Source: JBBARC01 sp040400005 (lineage in GTDB: Bacteria > Pseudomonadota > Alphaproteobacteria > Acetobacterales > Acetobacteraceae). From it: a DNA stretch of 64,000 nt. The stretch covers positions 6,554 through 70,553 of the forward strand of contig JBBARC010000010.1 in NCBI GenBank assembly GCA_040400005.1. Reading direction: 5' to 3'. Below, one piece after another: positions 26,389-33,679 of this stretch (its first letter is position 1; every line of letters starts with the position of its first letter). The notes beneath the pieces were generated by a model. That model did no database searches. It was not told the origin of the DNA and worked only from the letters and a program-made list of their open reading frames with translations. A program made the translations under genes and the position numbers.

Positions 26389-27590
26389 GTGGCAAACCCC
26401 CGTTCCAAATCCGCGATCAAATCGGCGGGGTCTTCTAGCCCAATATGAAAGCGCACCATTGCCCCGCCAAAATCAGGTGCTCCGGCGGCACTGCGGGTAA
26501 TCAACCCGGTGGTGGGCAACGCCAAACTTTCAAACCCGCCCCACGAGGCGCCAATGCCAAACAGGGTTAGCGCATCGACCAGCGCATGGGTTTGGTCCAC
26601 GCGCACACCCGGTGCGAATACCACGCCAAACAAACTGGCAGCGCCGCTGAAATCCCGCGCCCAAAGTGCGTGCCCAGGGGCGCCGGGCAGGGCAGGGTAA
26701 AGCACCTGCGCCACCTCCGCCCGGCCGGCAAACCATTTTGCCACGGTTAGCGCCGACTGCATCTGCCGCGCCTGGCGCACCAGCAGGGTGCGCAAACCGC
26801 GTAAGGTGAGCCAGCAATCATCGGGGGACGCATACTGCCCCAGCACCAACGCCGCATCGCGCACCTTGTGCCAATGCCGGTCATCGGCGGTAATGATCCC
26901 GCCCAGCAGCACATCCGAATGCCCGACCGCGTATTTGGTCAGCGCCTGGATCGACACATCCACCCCATGCGCAAAGGGGTCAAAATGCCCAAACCCCCAG
27001 GTGTTATCCATCAGCACAGCGGCGCCCTGCGCCTGCGCCAAAGCTGCCAATGCCGGCACATCCTGCATCTCAAACGTATGGCTGCCCGGGCTTTCCAAAT
27101 ACAAAACCCGGGTGCGGTCAGTAAACAACGCCGCCAATGCATCCGCTGCCATGTCCGGCTGATAATAATCAGCGGTAATCCCCAGCCGTTTGCCCATACC
27201 GTTCATAAATGTGCGCGCTGGCCCATACGCACTATCGGGCAGCAACACATGATCGCCGGCCGAAAGGTAAGCCAGCAGCGCCACCACAACGGCGGCCAAC
27301 CCGCTGCTGACAATCTGGCACCTAGTGCCGCCTTCCACCGCGGCCACCGCATCTTCCAGCGCGTGGTGGGTCTCGCTGCCCTGCAACCCATAGGTCAGCG
27401 CCTGGTCGAAGCGCTTGGCCATAAACGCCCGGCGTTCCGCCATATCGGCATACAGCACGGTCGAGCCACGCTGAACCGGCCCATTCACAAACCCATGCGC
27501 CTTGCTACCCCCGTGTTTAATATGGGGCCGCCCAATATGTGAAAGCCGCGTCGCAAGAGATTGTTTTTGCGTATCGTGTTCGTCTATCAA
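26373..27590 (-). CDS. metC: Cystathionine beta-lyase (Cys/Met metabolism PLP enzyme)
   Basis: PLP-dependent enzyme of the Cys/Met-metabolism family, expected to release homocysteine, pyruvate and ammonia from cystathionine. Motifs: NGPVQRGSTVLYADMAERRA, YGLQGSETHHALEDAVAAVE (tetramer interface with the Tyr that contacts PLP phosphate), LMDNTWGFGHFDPFAHGVDV, and the PLP lysine in SIQALTKYAVGHSDVLLGG. I place the start at TTG 27590, because AAGAGGT lies about 9 nt upstream, straddling the sseA stop codon; the frame stays open into sseA but is not needed. The 405-residue length is normal. The sseA stop and this start are only 4 nt apart, so the genes are probably coupled. The downstream dehydrogenase overlaps by 16 nt. 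Confidence 0.9.
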   Translation of the reverse strand: MIDEHDTQKQSLATRLSHIGRPHIKHGGSKAHGFVNGPVQRGSTVLYADMAERRAFMAKRFDQALTYGLQGSETHHALEDAVAAVEGGTRCQIVSSGLAAVVVALLAYLSAGDHVLLPDSAYGPARTFMNGMGKRLGITADYYQPDMAADALAALFTDRTRVLYLESPGSHTFEMQDVPALAALAQAQGAAVLMDNTWGFGHFDPFAHGVDVSIQALTKYAVGHSDVLLGGIITADDRHWHKVRDAALVLGQYASPDDCWLTLRGLRTLLVRQARQMQSALTVAKWFAGRAEVAQVLYPALPGAPGHALWARDFSGAASLFGVVFAPGVRVDQTHALVDALTLFGIGASWGGFESLALPTTGLITRSAAGAPDFGGAMVRFHIGLEDPADLIADLERGFATCLCS

Positions 27591-27594
27591 AATT

Positions 27595-28431
27595 TTAAAC
27601 CTCTTTTGGCGTGTCGACCCGGCTGGCCCACTCGGTCCACGCGCCATCATACAACGCACCCGCCGGCAGCCCAGCCACCACGCGGCCAAGGGTAAGAATG
27701 GCGGCGGTAACCCCGGTGCCGCAACTGGTGATCACGGGGCGGTTGCCATCATCCCCGGCCGCCAAAAACCGCGCCCGCAAATCCGCCACGCTCAACATGG
27801 TCTGATCCGCGTTTAACAAATCCCCCGCCGGCAGGCTTTTGGCCCCCGGTATATGCCCGCCCGGCAACCCCGGCCGCGGTTCCGGCGCGGTGCCGGCAAA
27901 CCGCCCGGCACTGCGCGCATCCAGCACCAATTCGGCGTGCGAGCCTAGATTTTGCAGCATATCGCCAATGCCCCGCAAGTGCGCGGCAATCAGTGTTGCC
28001 GGATACAAAGGGGCGGCCGCAAACACCGCCTGCCCGCCCGCAACCGCATACCCAGCGCGCACCCATGCCGGCAGGCCGCCATCCAGCACATATACATTTG
28101 GGTGCCCAAACAGCCGCATCAGCCACCACCCGCGCGCCGCACTAAACAGCCCCTTTTGATCATAAAAAACAATGCGATCGAACGCGTTGACCCCCAATTC
28201 CCCGAGCATCCGCGCAAACCGCCCGGCACTCGGCACCATATGCGGCAAATCAGTCTCCGGGTCGGCAATCGCCTCGATATCAAAAAACCTAGCGCCCGGA
28301 ATATGCCCCGCAAGGTACCGCGCCCGAGCATTCGCGTGCTCGGTGGGCAAATAAAAACTTGCATCAAAAACAACCACATCGGGGGCGTTGATGTGGTCGG
28401 CCAGCCAGGCGGGGGTGACTAGTGGGGTCAT
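27595..28431 (-). CDS. sseA: 3-Mercaptopyruvate sulfurtransferase
   Basis: Two-domain rhodanese-type sulfurtransferase moving sulfur from 3-mercaptopyruvate to cyanide or thiols. The N-terminal inactive domain contains ARARYLAGHIPGARFFDI and FYDQKGLFSAARGWW; the C-terminal domain has GLPGGHIPGAKSLP and the active loop TSCGTGVTA with the persulfide cysteine. The mercaptopyruvate type is supported by CG[ST]GVT rather than the CRKGVT of thiosulfate rhodanese. I use ATG 28431 (MTPLVTPAWLADH); an upstream extension in frame would run through the palindromic repeat and is not protein-like. The 278 residues match the family. The metC-like gene follows at once, which makes a small sulfur amino-acid operon. 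Confidence 0.93.
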   Translation of the reverse strand: MTPLVTPAWLADHINAPDVVVFDASFYLPTEHANARARYLAGHIPGARFFDIEAIADPETDLPHMVPSAGRFARMLGELGVNAFDRIVFYDQKGLFSAARGWWLMRLFGHPNVYVLDGGLPAWVRAGYAVAGGQAVFAAAPLYPATLIAAHLRGIGDMLQNLGSHAELVLDARSAGRFAGTAPEPRPGLPGGHIPGAKSLPAGDLLNADQTMLSVADLRARFLAAGDDGNRPVITSCGTGVTAAILTLGRVVAGLPAGALYDGAWTEWASRVDTPKEV

Positions 28432-28442
28432 GTTGCGCACCG

Positions 28443-28484
28443 AAGGGTCTTCTTTTTCTGAAGAAAAAGAAGCAAAAAGACTTT
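28443..28484 (+). repeat. Dispersed palindromic element A, copy 2 (left arm of a doublet)
   Basis: CTTCTTTTTCTGAAGAAAAAGAAG palindromic core (given as two halves around 28460) followed by GCAAAAAGACTTT. It faces copy 3 in the opposite orientation with about 50 nt between them, so a single transcript through both would fold into a long stem-loop. It lies just upstream of sseA. Confidence 0.85.
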
Positions 28485-28533
28485 GACTATGCGGGGACAG
28501 GGGCGACGCTGCCACCGAGGTCTCCGAACCAAC

Positions 28534-28580
28534 ATCATAAAAGTCTTTTGCTTCTTTTCTTCAGAAAAGAAGGTTCTTTC
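28534..28580 (-). repeat. Dispersed palindromic element A, copy 3 (right arm of a doublet)
   Basis: CATAAAAGTCTTTTGC, then the palindrome CTTCTTTTCTTCAGAAAAG, then AAGGTTCTTTC. It begins 9 nt from the 3' end of the NUDIX gene and is oriented as a 3'-end element for it, hairpin first and then GACTTTT. Confidence 0.85.
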
Positions 28581-28588
28581 TTCCCTCA

Positions 28589-29224
28589 TCATGCCCCCCA
28601 CCGCGCCCGCAGCCAGGGCCGGCGTGCTGCCAGCCACATGAGCCCGAGGGCCGCCACCGAATTGGCAATTTGCCCGCTGAGCGCTGCCTCAATAGCGTCA
28701 TCGGCGGCCATGGCGCGCACGCGAATATCCTCGTTTTCGGCGGCGAGGCCGGCATAGCCGATTATCCCGTTTGGCCCGGTTGACGGCACCTGCACCCGGC
28801 CTGCAAACAACATGCAGGATTCGTCGCATCCACCTGGTGTTAAAAGAAAATTCCCAATGGGTTCAAGGTGGCTGACAGGCAGCCCCATTTCTTCCTCGGC
28901 CTCGCGGCTGGCGATGGATTCGGGTGCTTCGTCACCATCGGCGAGGCCCGCTGCCAGTTCCACCATAATCGGGTTGAACCCGGCGGCGAAGGCGGGAAAG
29001 CGGAATTGTTCGATCACCACCACTTGGTCACTGATTGGGTCGTACGGCAGCACGGCGGCGGCACGCCCGCGGCGCCATAATTCCCAGGTGCGAATGCCTG
29101 ACATAGCGCCATCGAAGCGCCGGTTGCGAAATTTGACCACCTGCAGCGGGAATCGCCCGGTCCACACGTGGTCATCGCTCAAAATCTCGACATCGGCTGA
29201 GGTAGGCAGGGCGGTGCTGGGCAT
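28589..29224 (-). CDS. NUDIX hydrolase, ADP-ribose pyrophosphatase-like
   Basis: Predicted ADP-ribose or related nucleoside-diphosphate hydrolase, 211 residues. The Nudix box is complete: GLADGDEAPESIASREAEEE followed by MGL (about residues 96-118), with the REAEEE catalytic helix. The preceding VVVIEQFRFPAFAAG and LAAGL, plus PGGCDESCMLF after the box, are the pattern of the NudF/ADPRase branch. The C-terminal 35 residues are Ala/Arg-rich. It lies downstream of the element A doublet's far side, facing sseA, and is transcribed alone. Which nucleotide it cleaves is inferred from the family. Confidence 0.9.
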   Translation of the reverse strand: MPSTALPTSADVEILSDDHVWTGRFPLQVVKFRNRRFDGAMSGIRTWELWRRGRAAAVLPYDPISDQVVVIEQFRFPAFAAGFNPIMVELAAGLADGDEAPESIASREAEEEMGLPVSHLEPIGNFLLTPGGCDESCMLFAGRVQVPSTGPNGIIGYAGLAAENEDIRVRAMAADDAIEAALSGQIANSVAALGLMWLAARRPWLRARWGA

Positions 29225-29283
29225 GGGGGCTCCTCAAAAGCCCGATAAGTGTCGCAAGTGCCGGCTCATTTGGCCACAGACAT

Positions 29284-29328
29284 TCCCGCCCCCCATTTTC
29301 CCCTCCCTCTTTTTTGGGGGGGGCGGGA
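29284..29328. repeat. Long GC-rich inverted repeat between the XRE gene and the NUDIX gene
   Basis: TCCCGCCCCCC (29284-29294) and GGGGGGCGGGA (29318-29328) form a perfect 11-bp stem around a 23-nt loop that itself holds a TTTTTT run. It sits 22 nt past the 3' end of the minus-strand XRE gene, so it may be its terminator. Confidence 0.6.
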
Positions 29329-29349
29329 TTGGGCCGAGCCGCGGCGGCT

Positions 29350-30228
29350 TTACCCCCGCGTTTTTCTCAGCAATCCCCGCAGCGCCGCCGCCGCCGCCGG
29401 CCCCTTCATCGATTCCCGCCACAGCGCTTCCGCCACCCGCTGATGCGCCGCAAGCGCTTCATCGGCGCTGGTAATCATCGCCACCCCTGCTACCGCGTGG
29501 GGGATCGTATCGGTGCGGAACGGGTTAATCGCCAGCATGGCCCGATCGCGCGACCGCAGCACATGAAACTGCCCGCTCGGTTCCGCCGTGGTCAGCAGGC
29601 CGAATTGCAGCCCCATTGGCTCGGTTTCCATCAAATTGGCGATATTCTCAATTTCGGCACGCGCAATCGCCCGCGCCTGGTTGCGTAAATTTTCCGACCG
29701 CCCCATGCCTTGGCCGACGCCCTGTATCAAAAAACGTTCCACCGCACTGGCCGAAATCACCGTAATCAGCGCCGGCCGCCGCATGCGGTACATTCGCTTG
29801 CGCTCGGCCAGCAACCCGCGCACCTGGTCCGCCATCGTGCGCGCCAGTTGCCGGTCGGTGCCCGCGGCATCGGCCGCATCGGCGAAAACTTCCATCTCGA
29901 TCTGGTCGAGTTCGTCCGATGATGTCAGATAGTTAAACGCCGGTGCCGCCAGCAAAATCTGATCCGCAGTTTCTTCAATCTGGCGCAACCGTTCAAAAAA
30001 ACCAACCGGCCGATTGTAATACTCAACCCCAATGCCCAACAGCGAAAGTGGTGAAATTTTCAGTAATTCGGCCAAACGATTGACCGTGTCGAGCTTAATG
30101 ACTTCGCCTTTTTCGTAGCGATACAGCGCCGCCCGCGAAACCCCCAACCGCGCCGCAATTTCTTCCGCTCGCAAACCGGATTCTAACCGGTAGGCGCGTA
30201 ATTGCTGGCCGATTTCGGTAAAACGCAT
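29350..30228 (-). CDS. XRE-family transcriptional regulator with C-terminal sensor-like domain
   Basis: Helix-turn-helix regulator, 292 residues. The N-terminal XRE domain is clear: IGQQLRAYRLESGL, AEEIAARLGVSRAALYRYEK, LDTVNRLAELLKISPLSLLG. The remaining 220 residues form a helical domain and a beta-containing region (QFGLLTTAEPSGQFHVLRSR, ITSADEALAAHQRVAEALW) whose ligand I cannot name; a fatty-acyl or other metabolite sensor is possible. I use ATG 30228 (MRFTEIGQQL). Two overlapping palindromes lie 24-46 nt upstream, probably its own operator. It diverges from perM. Confidence 0.82.
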   Translation of the reverse strand: MRFTEIGQQLRAYRLESGLRAEEIAARLGVSRAALYRYEKGEVIKLDTVNRLAELLKISPLSLLGIGVEYYNRPVGFFERLRQIEETADQILLAAPAFNYLTSSDELDQIEMEVFADAADAAGTDRQLARTMADQVRGLLAERKRMYRMRRPALITVISASAVERFLIQGVGQGMGRSENLRNQARAIARAEIENIANLMETEPMGLQFGLLTTAEPSGQFHVLRSRDRAMLAINPFRTDTIPHAVAGVAMITSADEALAAHQRVAEALWRESMKGPAAAAALRGLLRKTRG

Positions 30229-30252
30229 GGTAAAAATATTCCCTGCCGAAAG

Positions 30253-30274
30253 ATGTCTCCCAGACATATCTGGG
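30253..30274. promoter_or_regulatory. Overlapping palindromes upstream of the XRE regulator
   Basis: ATGTCT-CCC-AGACAT (30253-30267) and CCCAGA-CATA-TCTGGG (30259-30274) are both perfect and share 9 bases. The site lies 25-46 nt upstream of the XRE ATG and about 150 nt upstream of perM. It is a candidate operator for autoregulation or control of the divergent perM. Confidence 0.5.
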
Positions 30275-30419
30275 TTATCAATTTTTACACATATCCCACC
30301 AGCAGCGCCACACTGTCAATGTTTTGCTACTTAGCGCACCAGCGAGACGCTCATCCTTCTACTCAACTAATCGTGATCAAACAGTTAAGCTAACGCGACT
30401 TTCGTAACGGAAACCCCAA

Positions 30420-31490
30420 ATGACACAGCCAAACCTATCGCCCCAACCCACACCTGAAAAAATTCTCCTCGCGATCCTGGTCGGTGGTATCGCGCTTGGC
30501 TGCGGCTATGTCATCCATCCCTTCCTGCCCGCAATACTGTGGGCCGCAATCCTGGTGCTTAGCACCTGGCCTGTGTTTGAATGGTTAACCACGCGCGCAA
30601 AATTGCCCCGGGTCGCCGCAGCCCTCCTTATGGTGCTGGCAGCAGCCCTTCTCCTCATCGTCCCCATCGCCCTGTCTGCCCCCGGCGGCGCTCAGGATAT
30701 CGCGGCTCTGCGCCACGCCGTCGAAAATTGGGCCACCCAAATCCCGCCTGCCCCCGGTATCCTTGCTGATATCCCGCTTATCGGCGCCCCGCTCACCGAT
30801 ACCTGGAACCACTGGGCCGCCGATATTTCTTCCATGACCAGTTTCTTCAGCCCCTACATGGGCATGGCCGCCGAACGCGGCCTCTCCCTTCTGCTGTCGC
30901 TTGCCGGCGGTGCTGTGCAACTGATCGTCGCCCTGCTCGTCGCCTTCGTCTTCTGGCTTTCCGGCGAAGCCTTGGGCGATGCCGGCAGCCGCTTGATCCT
31001 GCGCATCGGTGGCCCCGATATCGGCAAAATCCTGCTCACCGCCACCGTGCGCACCGTGCGCGGCACTGTTTACGGCATCCTCGGCACCGCCATTATCCAA
31101 GGCTTCCTGACCGCCTTTGGCCTGGCCATCGCCGATGTGCCGCGCGCCGTGCTGCTCGGCACCATCGCCGCCTTCCTTGCCATCCTCCCGATCGGCGCGC
31201 CGGTGGTGTGGATCCCCGCCGCCCTTTGGCTGTTCTCCTCAGGCCAAACCGGGCACGGCATCTTTTTGCTGGTTTATGGCACCGTCATCGTCAGCGGCGC
31301 CGACCACGCCATCCGCCCCTGGCTGATCTCGCGCGGCGCCCGTATGCCGTTTTTGCTCATCCTGCTCGGCATCCTCGGCGGTGCGCTGGCCTTCGGGGCC
31401 GTCGGCATTATCATTGGCCCCGTGCTGCTCAGCCTCGGCTACGCGTTGCTGCTGGAATTCATCCCCGCGCCGGTTGCTCGCGAAAGTTAA
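30420..31490 (+). CDS. AI-2E/PerM-family membrane transporter
   Basis: Inner-membrane protein of the AI-2 exporter (TqsA/PerM, UPF0118) family, 356 residues. Eight hydrophobic segments with the usual split into N- and C-terminal bundles and an amphipathic middle portion (about residues 120-170, ending in SPYMGMAAERG). Family stretches GILGTAIIQGFLTAFGLAI and LLILLGILGGALAFGAVGI are present in the C-terminal bundle. The substrate is not certain in this family; members have been linked to AI-2 export, Na+/H+ exchange and stress. An SD-like GTAACGGAAAC precedes ATG 30420. It diverges from the XRE gene. Confidence 0.88.
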   Translation: MTQPNLSPQPTPEKILLAILVGGIALGCGYVIHPFLPAILWAAILVLSTWPVFEWLTTRAKLPRVAAALLMVLAAALLLIVPIALSAPGGAQDIAALRHAVENWATQIPPAPGILADIPLIGAPLTDTWNHWAADISSMTSFFSPYMGMAAERGLSLLLSLAGGAVQLIVALLVAFVFWLSGEALGDAGSRLILRIGGPDIGKILLTATVRTVRGTVYGILGTAIIQGFLTAFGLAIADVPRAVLLGTIAAFLAILPIGAPVVWIPAALWLFSSGQTGHGIFLLVYGTVIVSGADHAIRPWLISRGARMPFLLILLGILGGALAFGAVGIIIGPVLLSLGYALLLEFIPAPVARES

Positions 31491-31493
31491 GGT

Positions 31494-31530
31494 AAGACAA
31501 GGCTAAGGCAAGACAAGGCAAGGCAAGGCT
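31494..31530 (+). repeat. AAGGC/AAGAC simple repeat downstream of perM
   Basis: About seven imperfect 5-nt units (AAGGC, AAGAC, TAAGGC) directly after the perM stop and leading straight into element B copy 2. It may be the product of slippage; no coding role is visible. Confidence 0.7.
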
Positions 31531-31567
31531 GGTGGGGCGAGCCGCCCCCCCAGGCCCCCGGCGATTT
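31525..31567. repeat. GC-rich palindromic element B, copy 2
   Basis: GGGGCG-AGC-CGCCCC stem (31534-31548) with CTGG/CCAG outer pairs and a CCCCCGGCG tail. It is the inverted complement of the 13342-13390 copy, with nearly the same flank (GCCGGGGGCCTGG). It follows perM and may terminate it. Confidence 0.7.
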
Positions 31568-31672
31568 GTAAACATTGCGCTGTAAGCAACCTTGCGTCAC
31601 CCGTTGGCACACGCCGTTACGCGACACTGCCGCCAAAACGCGCTAGCAAACGCCGCGTGAGAGTCCCCATCC

Positions 31673-32392
31673 GTGCCTGATCTGCCCGCCCGCGCGCCGT
31701 GCTCTATCGCCCCGCCATCCCGGCTGCCGCGCACAGCCGCGATATCGCTTGCCCTGCACGCGCTGGTGCTGACAGCCATCTTTCTGTGGCGGTCGGCGCC
31801 ACTGGTGCCAGATTTTCAACCCGCCGAACCCACCATCGCCATGGTGTTTGAAACCGCGCCCGACGTCGCCCCCATCGCCCCGCCCGCAGCACCGCAGGTG
31901 AATTTGTATTCGCCCGACGATGCGCCAGAGCCTACCCCGCCGCCCCTGCAGCAGGCCGACGCGTTCCCCACGCCGCTGCCGCCACTGCGGCCCAAAGCGC
32001 ACAGCCACCATCCGCAAAAATCGGCCAATCCGTTTGCGAATGTGCAAAGTTATGGGTTGGAATCACCCGCCGCCTCGGCAACCCCGGGGGCCAGTTCAAC
32101 CGCATCGGCAGACTGGTTTGCCGAGGTGCACGATTGGGGACAACGGCGAATCTACGCACCGCGCGAAGCGACCGAGAAAGAACAGGAAGGCGTCAGTGCC
32201 GTCGAGCTGACGATTGCGCGCGATGGCACCGTGCGCAAAGTGCGTCTAGTACAGTCCTCAGGGTTTCGCTTGCTCGACATGGCAAGCTTAGCCATCTACC
32301 GCGACCACAAAGTGCCGGCTTTTCCGTATGAAATGCCGGGCGATCAGGTCGTGTTCATAATGAATATGTCATACACGATCATTCACAACTAG
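31673..32392 (+). CDS. TonB-like energy-transducing protein
   Basis: Periplasm-spanning TonB homologue, 239 residues, that should energise outer-membrane receptors. One N-terminal signal anchor (AAISLALHALVLTAIFL, residues 22-38), then a long proline-rich spacer (about residues 60-130 with PTPPPL, PPLRPKA), and the C-terminal TonB box-binding domain with GVSAVELTIARDGTVRKVRL, SGFRLLDMASLAIYR and PFPYEM-type ending (AFPYEMPGDQV). The start is GTG 31673, with no strong alternative. No ExbB/ExbD genes are adjacent. The one TonB-dependent receptor in the window (38.1 kb) could be its client. Three 13-bp repeats overlap its stop codon. Confidence 0.85.
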   Translation: MPDLPARAPCSIAPPSRLPRTAAISLALHALVLTAIFLWRSAPLVPDFQPAEPTIAMVFETAPDVAPIAPPAAPQVNLYSPDDAPEPTPPPLQQADAFPTPLPPLRPKAHSHHPQKSANPFANVQSYGLESPAASATPGASSTASADWFAEVHDWGQRRIYAPREATEKEQEGVSAVELTIARDGTVRKVRLVQSSGFRLLDMASLAIYRDHKVPAFPYEMPGDQVVFIMNMSYTIIHN

Positions 32393-32423
32393 CGGGCACA
32401 ACTAGCGGGCACAACTAGCGGGT
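32385..32423 (+). repeat. Triple 13-bp direct repeat across the tonB stop
   Basis: ACAACTAGCGGGC is present in three adjacent copies (third ends in T). Each carries a TAG and 13 is not a multiple of 3, so stop codons occur in all three frames (32390, 32403, 32416). Confidence 0.9.
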
Positions 32424-32446
32424 GTCGCTAAAACTTAGCCCCAGCC

Positions 32447-33679
32447 TTAAACTTTAGCAGCCAGCCGCCGCCACGCCAGCAGCGCGATTGCGCACATAAT
32501 CAACCCCGCCGAAATCATAAACGGCATACCAGGAAACAGCACCGGCGCCCCCGCTTGCGAAAACACCGCAAAACTTTCGTTATACAGGCTGGGCCCAATC
32601 AATGCCGCGATCCCCATCAAACTGCCCGTGGCACCGCCCAGCCGCCCCTGTGCTGCCGGCCCAGCCGTGGCGCTCATCATCGCGCCCAGCGCAGGCCCGG
32701 TAAAACCCCACAACGCCAGCGCCATGATGGCCGCCAAAAACACCGGCCCGGTTTGGGCCGCCGCCATCGCCGCCATGCCGATCGCACCAAAGCACAAGCC
32801 CAAAAACAAAGCCCGCCGTTCACCCAAGCGCCGCACCACCGGCCCGGTCAGTACGCCGCCGACCAGCGCCGACGATACCCCGATCGCCGCCATCATCAAA
32901 CCCACCGCATGCAGGCTCCAGCCAAACCGCACGGTGACGTAAAGCACCACAATATTGGGCAGCGCGCCATGCGCCAGCGAGTAGAGAAAATACACACCCG
33001 ACAGCCGGCCCAATTTGGGCGTCTCCAAAATCAACCGCAGCGCCCCCACCGGGTTGGCCCGCCGCCAATGAAACGGCGTGCGCCGTTCTGGCGGCAGCGA
33101 TTCCGGCAGCACAAACAGCCCAAACAGAAAATTGGTCAGGCTCAGCCCACCGGCCACCCAAAATGGCAAGCGCGGATCGATACTGCCCAGCACGCCGCCC
33201 AAGGCCGGCCCGGCGACAAAGCCAAAACCGAAGGCCACCGATACCAGGCCAAACCGGGCGGCGCGCATTTCGGGCGGCGTAATATCAGCGATATAGGCAT
33301 TGGCGCTGGAAAAACTTGCAGCCGTAATGCCGGAAATCACCCGGCCGACAAACAGCCAGCGCAGATCGGGTGCCAGCGCCATCAAGATATAATCCAGGCC
33401 CAAGCCCAGATTAGACAGTAATATCACCGGCCGCCGGCCAAACCTATCCGATAGCGCCCCCAGCACTGGCGAAAAGACAAACTGCATCAGCGCCCAGGCG
33501 GTGCCAAACACATCCTGCGCGTGGGCCGCGGCAACTGGGTTGTTGCCCTGAAACGCCAGCACCAGCCGGGGCAGTACTGGTATCACCACGGACATTGCCA
33601 AAATGTCCAAGGTCACGGTCGCCAGCACAAAGCCGATGGCCGCCGGCCGCGCCGCGCGGCCGCCCATGCTTGTGCTCAT
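32447..33679 (-). CDS. MFS transporter, TetA/TCR-like
   Basis: Twelve-segment major facilitator transporter, 410 residues, of the tetracycline-resistance-like drug:H+ antiporter branch. Segment 1 ends in DILAMSVVIPVLP. Motif A between segments 2 and 3 is GALSDRFGRRPVILLSN, and motif C is GFGFVAGPALGGVLG in segment 5. FVGRVISGITAASFSSANAY is the segment-4 pattern of TetA proteins. Export of a small hydrophobic compound is likely; actual tetracycline resistance is not established by sequence. Its ATG overlaps the stop of the gamma-glutamyltransferase gene by 4 nt, so the two are probably cotranscribed. Confidence 0.9.
   Translation of the reverse strand: MSTSMGGRAARPAAIGFVLATVTLDILAMSVVIPVLPRLVLAFQGNNPVAAAHAQDVFGTAWALMQFVFSPVLGALSDRFGRRPVILLSNLGLGLDYILMALAPDLRWLFVGRVISGITAASFSSANAYIADITPPEMRAARFGLVSVAFGFGFVAGPALGGVLGSIDPRLPFWVAGGLSLTNFLFGLFVLPESLPPERRTPFHWRRANPVGALRLILETPKLGRLSGVYFLYSLAHGALPNIVVLYVTVRFGWSLHAVGLMMAAIGVSSALVGGVLTGPVVRRLGERRALFLGLCFGAIGMAAMAAAQTGPVFLAAIMALALWGFTGPALGAMMSATAGPAAQGRLGGATGSLMGIAALIGPSLYNESFAVFSQAGAPVLFPGMPFMISAGLIMCAIALLAWRRLAAKV

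Noticed and set aside
27595..27689. An upstream extension of the metC-like gene into sseA.
   Set aside because: The extra residues overlap sseA coding sequence and have no homologous character; the TTG with a good ribosome-binding site is preferred.
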